From Gudongella sp051744365 (GTDB taxonomy: Bacteria > Bacillota > Clostridia > Tissierellales > Tissierellaceae), in assembly GCA_051744365.1 (NCBI GenBank), contig JBNJCX010000039.1, positions 1-15,382 of the forward strand: a DNA stretch of 15,382 bases, read 5' to 3'. The notes beneath the pieces are model-generated. The model was not told the DNA's origin. It was given only the letters and a program-made list of their open reading frames with translations, and did not search any database. Below are positions 1 to 7,106 of this stretch, one piece after another. A program made the position numbers and the translations under genes. The first letter of the stretch is position 1, and each line of letters begins with the position of its first letter.

Positions 1-90
1 ACCTGTACCCATACCGAACACAGAAGTTAAGCCTCTTAACGCCGATGGTACTTGGTTGGTAACGACCCGGGAGAGTAGGAAGTCGCCAGT
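1..90 (+). rRNA. rrf: 5S ribosomal RNA, 3' part (5' end outside window)
   Basis: The first 90 bases read as the conserved core and 3' end of bacterial 5S rRNA: the CCATACCGAACACAGAAGTT segment of loop B/helix III, then GCCGATGGTAC and GGGAGAGTAGG, ending in CGCCAG, which would close helix I with the missing 5' end. About 25-30 bases of the 5' side lie outside the window. It is presumably the last gene of an rRNA operon, since a strong terminator follows. The exact 3' end (about 89-91) is estimated. Confidence 0.95.
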
Positions 91-106
91 CTATATATAT
101 AGCTAA

Positions 107-137
107 GGCTCCGTTGATAAATCAATGGAGTCTTTTT
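107..137 (+). terminator. Rho-independent terminator of the rRNA operon
   Basis: GGCTCCGTTG (107-116) pairs with CAATGGAGTC (123-132) through two G-U wobbles, with a six-base loop, and runs into TCTTTTT. It sits 17 bases after the 5S end and closes the rRNA transcript. Confidence 0.9.
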
Positions 138-140
138 ATG

Positions 141-168
141 TTCAAGAACATCAATCTAATGGTATAAT
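141..168 (+). promoter_or_regulatory. Extended -10 promoter for the RdhA-like gene
   Basis: A perfect TATAAT (163-168) is preceded by TG at 160-161, the extended -10 arrangement. A weak -35 (TTCAAG, 141-146) lies 16 bases upstream. A small dyad (TAGATTT/AAATCTA, 196-212) lies in the leader before the GGAG ribosome binding site at 217-220. The gene therefore appears to be transcribed independently of the rRNA operon. Confidence 0.6.
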
Positions 169-228
169 TTAAAAAAGTAAACAGTTAACGGTATGTAGAT
201 TTTGAAAATCTAAAATGGAGATGGTTAA

Positions 229-1293
229 ATGGGAAGAATAGACGAAAGGGATGTAATGTTCTCGAGGATAACAAGAGTGGAGGGTACGAAAGAATATAAT
301 GACTATTACAGGAGGAATCCACATAAAAAGGAGTTTGACGACGCTCTCAGAGCAATGCCACCCATGAATGGGGATACAACAAAATTCTTTCATCCACTGA
401 ATTCGCCAATGGTGGATGCAGCATTCGGTTTCTTGTCCGACATCAGGAGTTTGGTTGATGGTCCGAACTCAGCCGAAAAGAAGGTGGAGGCTCTGCCTGA
501 GGAATTTACAGATAAGCTAAAAGGTCTGGCTTCCTTTTATGGTGCGAAGCTTACAGGGGTTGCATTATTAGATGAGAGCTATTACTATACCCACAGAGGC
601 AGGACAGATCAGGTTTATGGTGAAAGGGTTGAACCGGATTTGCCGTATACATTTGTGTTTGCAGTGGAAACAGATCGAGATTACATAAACACAGCACCTG
701 TGCTTTCCCAGAGTATAGAGGTCACAAAGGGCTATGTAGATGCTGCCATTATTGGAATGATTCTTCTATATTACATAAGATCAATGGGCTATAAGGCAAG
801 AAATCATATGGACGGCAACTACTTGATGGTGATGCCGCTTGCAGGGAAGGCCGCAGGGCTTGGAGACATAGGAAGGCACGGTCTTTTGGTGACTCCTGAA
901 CACGGCTCGAGAATAAGATTGGGTACAGTTACCACTGATATGCCACTGGTTGCAGATAAAAGGTCACCCCTAAAAATCAAGGAATTCTGTGAAGCATGTG
1001 GAAGATGCGCACTTTTGTGCCCATCTAAGGCAATTTCAGCGGACTCACCGATGAAAATAGACGGAGTGGAAAGATGGCAGACAGACCAGAAGCAATGCTT
1101 TAAGAAATGGATGGAATTTGGTACGGATTGCGGTATATGCGTAGCTGCATGTCCATTCAGCCTGCCCATGGAAAAGAAGGACATTGAAAAGTATTATGAA
1201 GATTCCGAGTACAAATATGATATTCTGAAGAAATATGGGGCAATGGAATTTAGAAAAAACATTAGTAGTGAAAAAATGGAATGGTTGAAGTAG
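229..1293 (+). CDS. Reductive-dehalogenase-like (RdhA family) 4Fe-4S protein, cytoplasmic form
   Basis: A 354-residue protein. The segment at residues 187-240 (GYKARNHMDG, then GLGDIGRHGLLVTPEHGSR and VTTDMPL) matches the corrinoid-binding core of the reductive dehalogenase / epoxyqueuosine reductase (QueG) superfamily and looks closest to RdhA. Two ferredoxin-type clusters follow: C254-x2-C257-x2-C260-x3-C264-P and C290-x10-C301-x2-C304-x3-C308-P. Y169, in a GY context, is the likely counterpart of the catalytic tyrosine of characterised RdhA enzymes (alignment by eye). No twin-arginine signal is present, and no small membrane-anchor gene (rdhB) or fused reductase domain is nearby, so the product is probably soluble in the cytoplasm. 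The ATG at 229 is preceded by GGAG at 217-220. Family membership is quite sure; whether it removes halogens, and from what, cannot be read here. It could be a corrinoid reductase of another substrate. Confidence 0.85.
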   Translation: MGRIDERDVMFSRITRVEGTKEYNDYYRRNPHKKEFDDALRAMPPMNGDTTKFFHPLNSPMVDAAFGFLSDIRSLVDGPNSAEKKVEALPEEFTDKLKGLASFYGAKLTGVALLDESYYYTHRGRTDQVYGERVEPDLPYTFVFAVETDRDYINTAPVLSQSIEVTKGYVDAAIIGMILLYYIRSMGYKARNHMDGNYLMVMPLAGKAAGLGDIGRHGLLVTPEHGSRIRLGTVTTDMPLVADKRSPLKIKEFCEACGRCALLCPSKAISADSPMKIDGVERWQTDQKQCFKKWMEFGTDCGICVAACPFSLPMEKKDIEKYYEDSEYKYDILKKYGAMEFRKNISSEKMEWLK

Positions 1294-1529
1294 AATAATT
1301 AAAACATAGCAAGCACAAATAGAAATGTCCTAAAAAATTTAAAACAAAAGCACCAGCGTGAACTGCCAAACCAATAGTCCACAGAGGCATCCATTTAAAT
1401 CGATCTCCCTAAAAAAAAGAGATCGTGGCCGTCTTGAATGAGCATCCTCTGTGGCAACTGTCTTCTCTAATCTTAATGAGAGATTATCAATATTGTTCAG
1501 TCTTCAGATGCTTTTTTTATAAAAAACCA
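1294..1529. other. Non-coding interval with a long nested hairpin (1379-1454)
   Basis: No convincing gene lies between the RdhA-like stop and the permease promoter. The striking item is a three-tier fold: CCACAGAGG (1379-1387) pairs perfectly with CCTCTGTGG (1446-1454); inside, CATTTAA (1392-1398) pairs with TTGAATG (1434-1440) with one wobble; innermost, CGATCTC (1401-1407) pairs with GAGATCG (1419-1425) around an A-rich loop. A second small hairpin (TAATCT/AGATTA) and a run of seven T (1512-1518) follow. The hexamer GCATCC occurs in both flanks of the fold and again at 1541-1546, inside the permease promoter. It does not match any riboswitch I recognise and could be a repeat-type element or an RNA. 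Confidence 0.5.
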
Positions 1530-1558
1530 TTGAAATTATTCGCATCCGATGATATAAT
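1530..1558 (+). promoter_or_regulatory. Sigma-A promoter of the uracil permease gene
   Basis: TTGAAA (1530-1535), a 17-base spacer and a perfect TATAAT (1553-1558). It would start transcription near 1565, giving a leader of about 55 bases that contains the PyrR-type site. It also means the hairpin at 1379-1454 is upstream of, not within, this leader. Confidence 0.75.
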
Positions 1559-1587
1559 TTTTAGCAGTAAGAAAAAATACTTTAAAT

Positions 1588-1613
1588 CAGTCCTGAGAGG
1601 CTGGAAAGGAGAG
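1588..1613 (+). promoter_or_regulatory. PyrR binding loop beside the ribosome binding site
   Basis: Bases 1589-1602 read AGTCCTGAGAGGCT, matching at every position the PyrR RNA binding-loop consensus ARUCCNGNGAGGYU known from Bacillota pyr leaders. The flanks (C1588 with G1603) extend the stem. The Shine-Dalgarno sequence AAAGGAGAG starts only a few bases later (about 1605-1613). No terminator hairpin lies between this site and the start codon, so the inferred mechanism is translational: PyrR with UMP bound holds the hairpin and blocks ribosome access. The mechanism is inference; the consensus match is direct. Confidence 0.75.
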
Positions 1614-1619
1614 AATACT

Positions 1620-2879
1620 ATGACTGAAAACGTAATTAAAGGTACAGTTTCTGCGCCAGTGTCCATTCTGGGCGGTGCAAAAAAATCAGTTCTAGCATTA
1701 CAACATCTTATCGCAATGTTCGGTGCAACGGTTCTCGTGCCAATGATCACTGGTTTGAACCCATCAATAGCACTATTGTCCGCCGGAATAGGTACCCTTA
1801 TATTCCACGCTTGCACAAAAGGGAAGGTACCTGTATTTTTAGGCTCATCATTCGCTTTTATCCCAGTAATACTTACAGTTAAAGAGTTATACAACGGAGA
1901 TCTGGCCTATGCCCAAGGTGGCATTGTAGTAGCCGGATTAATTTATGTCCTTCTTTCATTCCTTATCAAAACCATAGGAGTGGAAAGAATCCAAAGATTT
2001 CTGGCACCACAGGTTATAGGACCAATGATAATCGTAATCGGACTTAATCTGGTTCCCGTAGCATATGGGATGGCATCAAGTCATCTGCTTGTTGCTGCAA
2101 TCACACTGGGGGCAGCCCTTGGAATAAACTTCCTAGGGAAAGGCTTTGTAAAACAGCTTTCAATACTTCTTGCAGTAATAATAGGATATGCAGTAGCATA
2201 TAGCGTTGGCCTTGTTGATACATCAATAGTTAGCAATGCAAGTGTAGTAGCAGTTCCAAACTTCACATTCCCCAAGTTTGACCTGGGAGCAATAGCAATA
2301 ATAGCACCTGTAATACTGGCAGTATTTATGGAGCACCTTGGAGACATAACAACCAACGGACAGGTTGTAGGAAAGAACTTTATCGAGGAGCCTGGCTTGA
2401 ACAGAACTCTTCTTGGAGACGGACTTGCGACAACCTTTGCCGCATTGATAGGCGGACCTGCTAATACAACCTATGGAGAGAACACAGGAGTTCTTGCAAT
2501 AACAAAGAACTACGATCCTTCAATCCTGAGACTAGCCGCAATGTTTGCAGTAGTCTTGGCCTTTGTAGCAAAAATAGGAGCAGTGCTAAGCTCAATACCT
2601 ACTGCTGTAATGGGTGGAATCAGCTTGATGCTCTTTAGCATGATAGCCCTTATAGGTGTAAAGACAATAAAGAACAACGATGTTAAATTCAATGTAAAAA
2701 ATATCGTGGTAATGGGAACAATCCTGGTACTTGGACTGTTCAGCACACAGCTCTCAACCATTACAGGCATGACTATAGGAATACCTATAAACGAAACAGT
2801 AAGCATAAGCGGACTTAGCTTTGCAGCCCTTGCGGGAATACTCCTGAATGCAGCGCTTAATATAAGAAAAGAAGCATAG
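1620..2879 (+). CDS. pyrP: Uracil permease (nucleobase:cation symporter-2, UraA/PyrP type)
   Basis: A 419-residue polytopic membrane protein of the NCS2 family, importing uracil by proton symport for salvage to UMP. Hallmarks are FLGSSFAF (73-80), the EHLGD motif (238-242) and NTTYGENTG (282-290). E238 and E287 fall 49 residues apart, as do the two uracil-contacting glutamates of E. coli UraA (E241, E290); the UraA His245 position is Asp here, as in many family members. The start at 1620 is chosen over the in-frame ATG at 1425 because AAAGGAGAG lies directly upstream, the first residues resemble known permeases, and the promoter and PyrR site lie inside the longer frame. The PyrR site in the leader supports uracil over xanthine as substrate. 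It is monocistronic; hairpins follow. Confidence 0.93.
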   Translation: MTENVIKGTVSAPVSILGGAKKSVLALQHLIAMFGATVLVPMITGLNPSIALLSAGIGTLIFHACTKGKVPVFLGSSFAFIPVILTVKELYNGDLAYAQGGIVVAGLIYVLLSFLIKTIGVERIQRFLAPQVIGPMIIVIGLNLVPVAYGMASSHLLVAAITLGAALGINFLGKGFVKQLSILLAVIIGYAVAYSVGLVDTSIVSNASVVAVPNFTFPKFDLGAIAIIAPVILAVFMEHLGDITTNGQVVGKNFIEEPGLNRTLLGDGLATTFAALIGGPANTTYGENTGVLAITKNYDPSILRLAAMFAVVLAFVAKIGAVLSSIPTAVMGGISLMLFSMIALIGVKTIKNNDVKFNVKNIVVMGTILVLGLFSTQLSTITGMTIGIPINETVSISGLSFAALAGILLNAALNIRKEA

Positions 2880-2910
2880 GAGCATTTAATCTTAAAACTA
2901 TAGAAGTTTG

Positions 2911-2967
2911 TACCGAGACACTTTCTTGGTAACAGCAAAGCCGCGGTTTTCATAACCACGGCTTTGC
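2911..2967. terminator. Hairpins between convergent permease and alanine dehydrogenase genes
   Basis: The main stem pairs GCAAAGCCGCGGTT (2935-2948) with AACCACGGCTTTGC (2954-2967), 14 pairs with one G-T wobble. Just before it, TACCGAG (2911-2917) pairs with CTTGGTA (2925-2931). Neither strand has a clean T-tract after the main stem, so termination may be imperfect. Its place between two convergent stop codons suggests it serves both genes. Confidence 0.65.
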
Positions 2968-2973
2968 CAATTA

Positions 2974-4092
2974 CTAGTTTAAAAATTCTTCTATTGGAGT
3001 ATATGGCAGACCAAATGCTTCAGCTACTCCATTATAGGTTATCTTGCCGTCTATGACATTGGCCCCCTTTGCTAATGCTGGATCATCTTTAAGAGCTTGT
3101 TTCCAGCCCTTGCTGGCTATTTTGATTGCATAACCCAAAGTTACGTTAGTTAAGGCCAACGTAGAGGTTTGTGGAACTGCTCCAGGAATATTTGGAACTG
3201 CATAGTGAATTACATCATGCAGAACAAATATTGGTTCTGCATGTGAGGTTGGTTTTTTAATGGTTTCAACACAACCACCTTGGTCAATGGCAACATCAGC
3301 TATTACCGTACCTGGTCTCATTGCTTTCACCATTTCTTCTGTAATTATTTTTGGAGCTTTCTTACCATGGATCAGAACTGCGCCAACTACTAAATCAGCT
3401 GTTTTACATGCTTCAAGTAGGTTATAGTTATTTGAGTAAAGAGTTTCAATTCTACCCATGAACACTTCATTAAGGTAACGAAGTCTGTCCACATTCACAT
3501 CAAGAACAGTAACTCTTGCCCCAAGGCCAATAGCTCTTCTTATAGCACCAGTTCCAACGATACCTGCACCAACCACTACAACATGTGCTGGAGCAACACC
3601 TGGAACACCATCAATCAACATACCTTTCCCACCAAAGTTTTTCTCTAAATGAATTGCACCATGTTGAACCGCCATACGACCTGCAACTTCACTCATTGGA
3701 GTAAGAAGAGGTAGTGATCTGTCAGGTTTTTCAATGGTCTCATAGGCGATTGCAACTGTGCCCGATTCCATTAATGCTTTTGTCAATTCAGGTTCAGCTG
3801 CCAAATGTAGATAAGTAAACAATATTAGGTCTTTTTTGAAATACTGGTATTCTGATGCAAGAGGCTCTTTAACCTTCATAATCATTTCAGCTTGTGCCCA
3901 AACATCGGCAGCGCTTTCAATTATTTCTGCTCCATATGCAACATATTCCATATCTTGAAAACCTGAGCCAAGACCAGCTCCTTTTTCCACTAATACCTTG
4001 TGTCCAGCCCTTACAAGTCCATCAGCACCTGCAGGTGTCAATGCAATTCTGTTTTCCTGTGCTTTAATTTCCTTTGGTACTCCAACTATCAT
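2974..4092 (-). CDS. ald: Alanine dehydrogenase
   Basis: A 372-residue protein of normal family length that interconverts L-alanine and pyruvate plus ammonia with NAD+/NADH. The N-terminus MIVGVPKEIKAQENRIALTP is the family signature. K75 (in MKVKEP), H96 (in TYLHLA) and D270 (in VAIDQGG) match the substrate-binding and catalytic residues of characterised alanine dehydrogenases. The NAD-binding Rossmann loop is GAGIVG (175-180) with D198 at the end of the next strand. AAGGAGG (minus strand, about 4103-4109) precedes the ATG. The gene is transcribed alone and converges on the permease. In fermenters it acts as a redox and nitrogen valve, which suits the Rex-like operator in its leader. It appears intact. 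Confidence 0.97.
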   Translation of the reverse strand: MIVGVPKEIKAQENRIALTPAGADGLVRAGHKVLVEKGAGLGSGFQDMEYVAYGAEIIESAADVWAQAEMIMKVKEPLASEYQYFKKDLILFTYLHLAAEPELTKALMESGTVAIAYETIEKPDRSLPLLTPMSEVAGRMAVQHGAIHLEKNFGGKGMLIDGVPGVAPAHVVVVGAGIVGTGAIRRAIGLGARVTVLDVNVDRLRYLNEVFMGRIETLYSNNYNLLEACKTADLVVGAVLIHGKKAPKIITEEMVKAMRPGTVIADVAIDQGGCVETIKKPTSHAEPIFVLHDVIHYAVPNIPGAVPQTSTLALTNVTLGYAIKIASKGWKQALKDDPALAKGANVIDGKITYNGVAEAFGLPYTPIEEFLN

Positions 4093-4114
4093 TTTTCCAT
4101 TCCTCCTTAAAATT

Positions 4115-4142
4115 AAATTTTGTTATATTAATAACAAAATTT
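4115..4142 (-). promoter_or_regulatory. Rex-like operator in the ald leader
   Basis: A perfect 12-base inverted repeat (4115-4126 with 4131-4142, four-base spacer) contains TTGTTATATTAATAACAA at 4120-4137. This fits TTGTTA-N6-TAACAA, the core of the clostridial Rex site (TTGTTAANNNNTTAACAA), differing only at the innermost positions of each arm. It lies just downstream of the predicted start of transcription, a position suited to repression. Rex releases DNA when NADH/NAD+ rises. A second short dyad (ATTGTTACAAT, 4147-4157) overlaps the -10 edge. It could instead be another regulator's palindrome. Confidence 0.6.
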
Positions 4143-4155
4143 GTATATTGTTACA

Positions 4156-4182
4156 ATAATACCCGTTAAAATAATAAGTCAA
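4156..4182 (-). promoter_or_regulatory. Predicted ald promoter
   Basis: On the minus strand, TTGACT (4182-4177) and TATTAT (4161-4156) are separated by 15 bases, somewhat short. The predicted start of transcription, about 4149, puts the Rex-like repeat at roughly +8 to +35. Confidence 0.5.
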
Positions 4183-4483
4183 GCACATGTGTACTCTTAT
4201 TTAAGGAAAATACTCTCTTGTTTTGTGATGTGATTAATTTATCCACAACAACAAAAAAGTAAATTGATGCCTAGGAAAATCAGGATAAAAGCGAAACCAG
4301 CGGACCATTGGGTGTTTCATTTGATCAAATTGGATTTTTAAAAGGTTAAGGGAATATATTCAGATAATGTTAATGCAATAACAAAATTAATTGAATAAAA
4401 CTATCCTATCTCTATAGCTAAAATTGGGATACTTTAATATAATCTAAAGTATAGTCTTTATTATTTTTGGAAGAAGGGATATT
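4183..4483. other. Intergenic region between divergent ald and flavoprotein genes
   Basis: No gene is seen in these 300 bases. A 12-base perfect palindrome, ATTTGATCAAAT, sits at 4319-4330 and may be an operator, though nothing assigns it to a regulator. A good -10 hexamer (TATAAT, 4438-4443) lies 40 bases before the flavoprotein ATG, but no convincing -35 accompanies it. The rest is AT-rich without visible hairpins. Confidence 0.4.
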
Positions 4484-5710
4484 ATGAGTATAAAGGTTGC
4501 TGTAATCGGTGGAGGAGCCTCAGGTATGATGGCTGCAATAAACTGTGCATACATGGGTGCGCAGGTAACTCTACTCGAAAGAAACGATCGCGTAGGAAAA
4601 AAGCTCCTTGCCACAGGAAACGGCAGGTGCAATTACACAAATGAGAATATGAGAATGGACTTCCTGCATGGGGAGGACCGGATATTTATAGATAAGGTGA
4701 TGGAAAAATTCAACAGGGATCATACACTGGATTTCTTTGAGAGGCTTGGAATAGTTCCTGCATCAGAAGGGGATGGCAAGATATTTCCCCTATCATTTCA
4801 AAGCTCCTCCGTGCTCGATATTTTGAGATATGAGCTAAAAAGGGCAGGCGTGGAGGTATTAACTGATACATACGTTGTTGAGATCAGGAAGAATAATAAC
4901 TTAGCAATCAGACTTAAAGATGGAAATATCATAAATGTCGAAAGGGTCATAGTAACAACCGGGGGCATGGCAATGCCCGTAAGTGGCTCTGATGGCAACG
5001 GCTACAACCTTGTAAAGCCCCTTGGACACAGCACAACTGATATCACTCCTGCTTTGGTGCAATTAAAGCTTAAGGGAGATAAATTCAGACAAATAAATGG
5101 AGTCAGGTTTGTTGGTAAGGTTGCACTTTATATAGAAGGGGAAATTGTTAAACAAGACTTCGGGGATGTGCTCTTTACAGACTACGGAATCTCTGGACCA
5201 CCAGTGCTTCAGGTAAGCAGGGAGGCAATTATTGCCCAGGAAGGTGGAAGGGATACCAGAGTAAGGGTATCCATTATCTCCGGAAAGACAAGAGAGGAGT
5301 TATTTTCCTATCTAAGGGAGAGATTTTCGAATATGCCCGAAAGAACCCTTGAGTTCGGACTTATAGGAATGATAAATAAAAGGCTCATACTTCCAATAAT
5401 CAAGGAGCTGGATCTGGATAAAAACAAATCTGTAGGAAGCCTTGAAAACAGGGAAATTGATCTTATTTCGGAAATGCTTACAAGCTGGGAATTCCCTGTT
5501 ACAGGCAACAAGGGCTGGGGTCAGGCTCAGACAACGGCAGGGGGAATCAACACAAAGGATGTAAATCCTAACACAATGGAATCTAGGATAATAGAGGGAC
5601 TATTTTTTGCCGGAGAGGTTTTGGATGTGGATGGTGACTGCGGAGGCTACAATCTCCAGTGGGCATGGTCCAGCGGCTATCTTGCAGGACTTTCTGCGGG
5701 GACTCTTTAG
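4484..5710 (+). CDS. HI0933/BaiN-family FAD-dependent oxidoreductase
   Basis: A 408-residue flavoprotein of the HI0933 family (often annotated aminoacetone oxidase family or BaiN-like). Seen: the FAD dinucleotide motif GGGASG (9-14), ending with E32 of the second strand; the family signature LLATGNGRCNYTN (41-53); TTAGGI near residue 353; and a C-terminal FAD segment reading LFFAGEVLDVDG then GGYNLQWAWSSGYLAG. Most members have no proven substrate. One clostridial member, BaiN, has been implicated in bile-acid reduction, but such a role cannot be transferred on family alone. AGAAGGG lies just before the ATG. It is divergent from ald and followed by the COG4091-like gene after 97 bases with a possible separate promoter. 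Confidence 0.9.
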   Translation: MSIKVAVIGGGASGMMAAINCAYMGAQVTLLERNDRVGKKLLATGNGRCNYTNENMRMDFLHGEDRIFIDKVMEKFNRDHTLDFFERLGIVPASEGDGKIFPLSFQSSSVLDILRYELKRAGVEVLTDTYVVEIRKNNNLAIRLKDGNIINVERVIVTTGGMAMPVSGSDGNGYNLVKPLGHSTTDITPALVQLKLKGDKFRQINGVRFVGKVALYIEGEIVKQDFGDVLFTDYGISGPPVLQVSREAIIAQEGGRDTRVRVSIISGKTREELFSYLRERFSNMPERTLEFGLIGMINKRLILPIIKELDLDKNKSVGSLENREIDLISEMLTSWEFPVTGNKGWGQAQTTAGGINTKDVNPNTMESRIIEGLFFAGEVLDVDGDCGGYNLQWAWSSGYLAGLSAGTL

Positions 5711-5728
5711 TCCGGATGCATAAAGTTA

Positions 5729-5757
5729 TTGTGTAAACAGCTCTTAAATATGATAAA
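5729..5757 (+). promoter_or_regulatory. Possible promoter of the SAF-domain oxidoreductase gene
   Basis: TTGTGT (5729-5734) and GATAAA (5752-5757) with a 17-base spacer. Both hexamers are only moderate matches, so read-through from the flavoprotein gene remains possible. Confidence 0.35.
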
Positions 5758-5807
5758 ATATGGAGTTGTATATAACAAGACCTAAATAATGAATTAGGGA
5801 GGACAAG

Positions 5808-7106
5808 ATGTTTGGATTAAGGACTAAGCTCGGTGAGCTGGAAGAAAATAATAGACCCATAAAAGTTTGCCTGGTAGGGGCAGGACTGATGGGAAAGGGC
5901 CTTGTAAGTCAGCTGACCAGGGTGGATGGAATGACGCCATCAGTTGTTGTCAGCAACAAAATACAGGACTGCATCGATGCATACACACTGGCTGGAGTTC
6001 ACAGCTCTGATATAGTTATAGCAAGAAATACCACTGATATAGATAATGCAGTAAGATTAGGAAAATTCGTAGCCACGGACCTTTGGGATATGGCAGTTAG
6101 GGCGGGAATGACAGATGTGGTTGTTGATGCTACAGGAGTTCCCGACACAGGGGCTAGAATCGCTGCAACCTCCATCTTGGAGGGTAAGGATATAGTTATG
6201 CTGAATGTTGAATCCGATGTGGTGGTTGGACCGTATCTGAACAGACTGGCCAAGCAGGAGGGAGTAGTCTATACAGGTTCTGCTGGTGATGAGCCGGGAG
6301 CAGTGATGGAGCTTTATGACTTTGCAGTTGCTTCAGGCTTCCAGGTACTGGCTCTTGGAAAGGGAAAGAACAATCCGCTGGATCATTATACAACCCCTGA
6401 CATGGTGGAAGAAAAGGCCAGAAAATCAGGGCTTAAGCCTTTAAGGCTTGCCTCCTTTATAGATGGTACAAATACAATGGTGGAAATGGCTGCGATGGCC
6501 AATGCTTCAGGCTTTGTCCCAGATATAAGGGGAGGGCATGGTCCAATTACCACAGTTAATCAGCTGCCAAAAGTGTATAGCCTGAAAAACGAAGGCGGGA
6601 TCCTAAACAATTACGGAATCGTGGACTTTGCCTTTGGGGCAGCACCTGGAGTATATGCAATAGTCACAACAGACCTTCCACAGGTTCACCACGAGATGAA
6701 ATTTCTTAAAATGGGGGATGGACCAAATTATGTGCTGTTCAGACCATACCATCTGACAAGTCTTGAGACTCCAATAACAATCGGCAAGGCTCACATCTAC
6801 AGGGAGCCATCAATAGTTCCGATGTTGGATAGACCTGTTGCCGAGGTAATCACCAGGGCAAAGAAGGATATGAAAAAAGGCGAATACTTTGACGGAATTG
6901 GTGAATACACTGTATTCGGTAGTATTGAAGAGTACAATGCTGCCAAAGAGGAAAATCTTTTGCCTATCGGACTTATCAACAGAAATACCAGGGCAAGGGT
7001 GGATATAAAGAAGGATGAGTATATAACCTACGACATGGTTAAATTGGATACAGATACTGAGATTTACAAGCTTAGACAGCTTCAGGATGAGCAAACAACA
7101 TCTTGA
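5808..7106 (+). CDS. NAD(P)-binding homoserine-dehydrogenase-like oxidoreductase with C-terminal SAF-like domain
   Basis: A 432-residue protein resembling the family described as predicted homoserine dehydrogenase with C-terminal SAF domain (COG4091). A Rossmann fold opens the protein: VCLVGAGLMGKG (20-31). Conserved-looking stretches follow, including DVVVDATGVPDTGA, VMLNVESDVVVGP and YTGSAGDEPGAVMELYDFA. The last ~60 residues (NRNTRARVDIKKDEYITYDMVKL) look like a SAF/antifreeze-type module, the fold also seen in sialate synthases and sugar-acid dehydratases. The substrate is unknown; members often sit in carbohydrate or polyol catabolic loci, which is not the case here. GGGAGG (5797-5802) precedes the ATG. 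The TGA stop lies inside the -35 box of the ileS promoter. True homoserine dehydrogenase is unlikely, as no ACT or aspartokinase domain or threonine-pathway gene is near. Confidence 0.75.
   Translation: MFGLRTKLGELEENNRPIKVCLVGAGLMGKGLVSQLTRVDGMTPSVVVSNKIQDCIDAYTLAGVHSSDIVIARNTTDIDNAVRLGKFVATDLWDMAVRAGMTDVVVDATGVPDTGARIAATSILEGKDIVMLNVESDVVVGPYLNRLAKQEGVVYTGSAGDEPGAVMELYDFAVASGFQVLALGKGKNNPLDHYTTPDMVEEKARKSGLKPLRLASFIDGTNTMVEMAAMANASGFVPDIRGGHGPITTVNQLPKVYSLKNEGGILNNYGIVDFAFGAAPGVYAIVTTDLPQVHHEMKFLKMGDGPNYVLFRPYHLTSLETPITIGKAHIYREPSIVPMLDRPVAEVITRAKKDMKKGEYFDGIGEYTVFGSIEEYNAAKEENLLPIGLINRNTRARVDIKKDEYITYDMVKLDTDTEIYKLRQLQDEQTTS

Noticed and set aside
819..1184. Minus-strand 121-codon frame opposite the RdhA-like gene
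   Set aside because: It is the complement of conserved Fe-S and corrinoid-core coding sequence; no ribosome binding site or recognisable domain.
1379..1454. Purine or other known riboswitch controlling the permease
   Set aside because: None of the conserved core sequences of purine, xanthine or guanidine riboswitches that I know are present, and the permease promoter lies downstream of the structure.
1425..1619. In-frame 65-codon N-terminal extension of the uracil permease from ATG 1425
   Set aside because: No ribosome binding site at 1425; a good promoter (1530-1558), PyrR site and AAAGGAGAG lie inside the extension, and the residues from 1620 fit the family start.
5808..7106. True homoserine dehydrogenase (hom)
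   Set aside because: The C-terminal segment is SAF-like rather than ACT, and no threonine-pathway genes are nearby; only the Rossmann part is similar.
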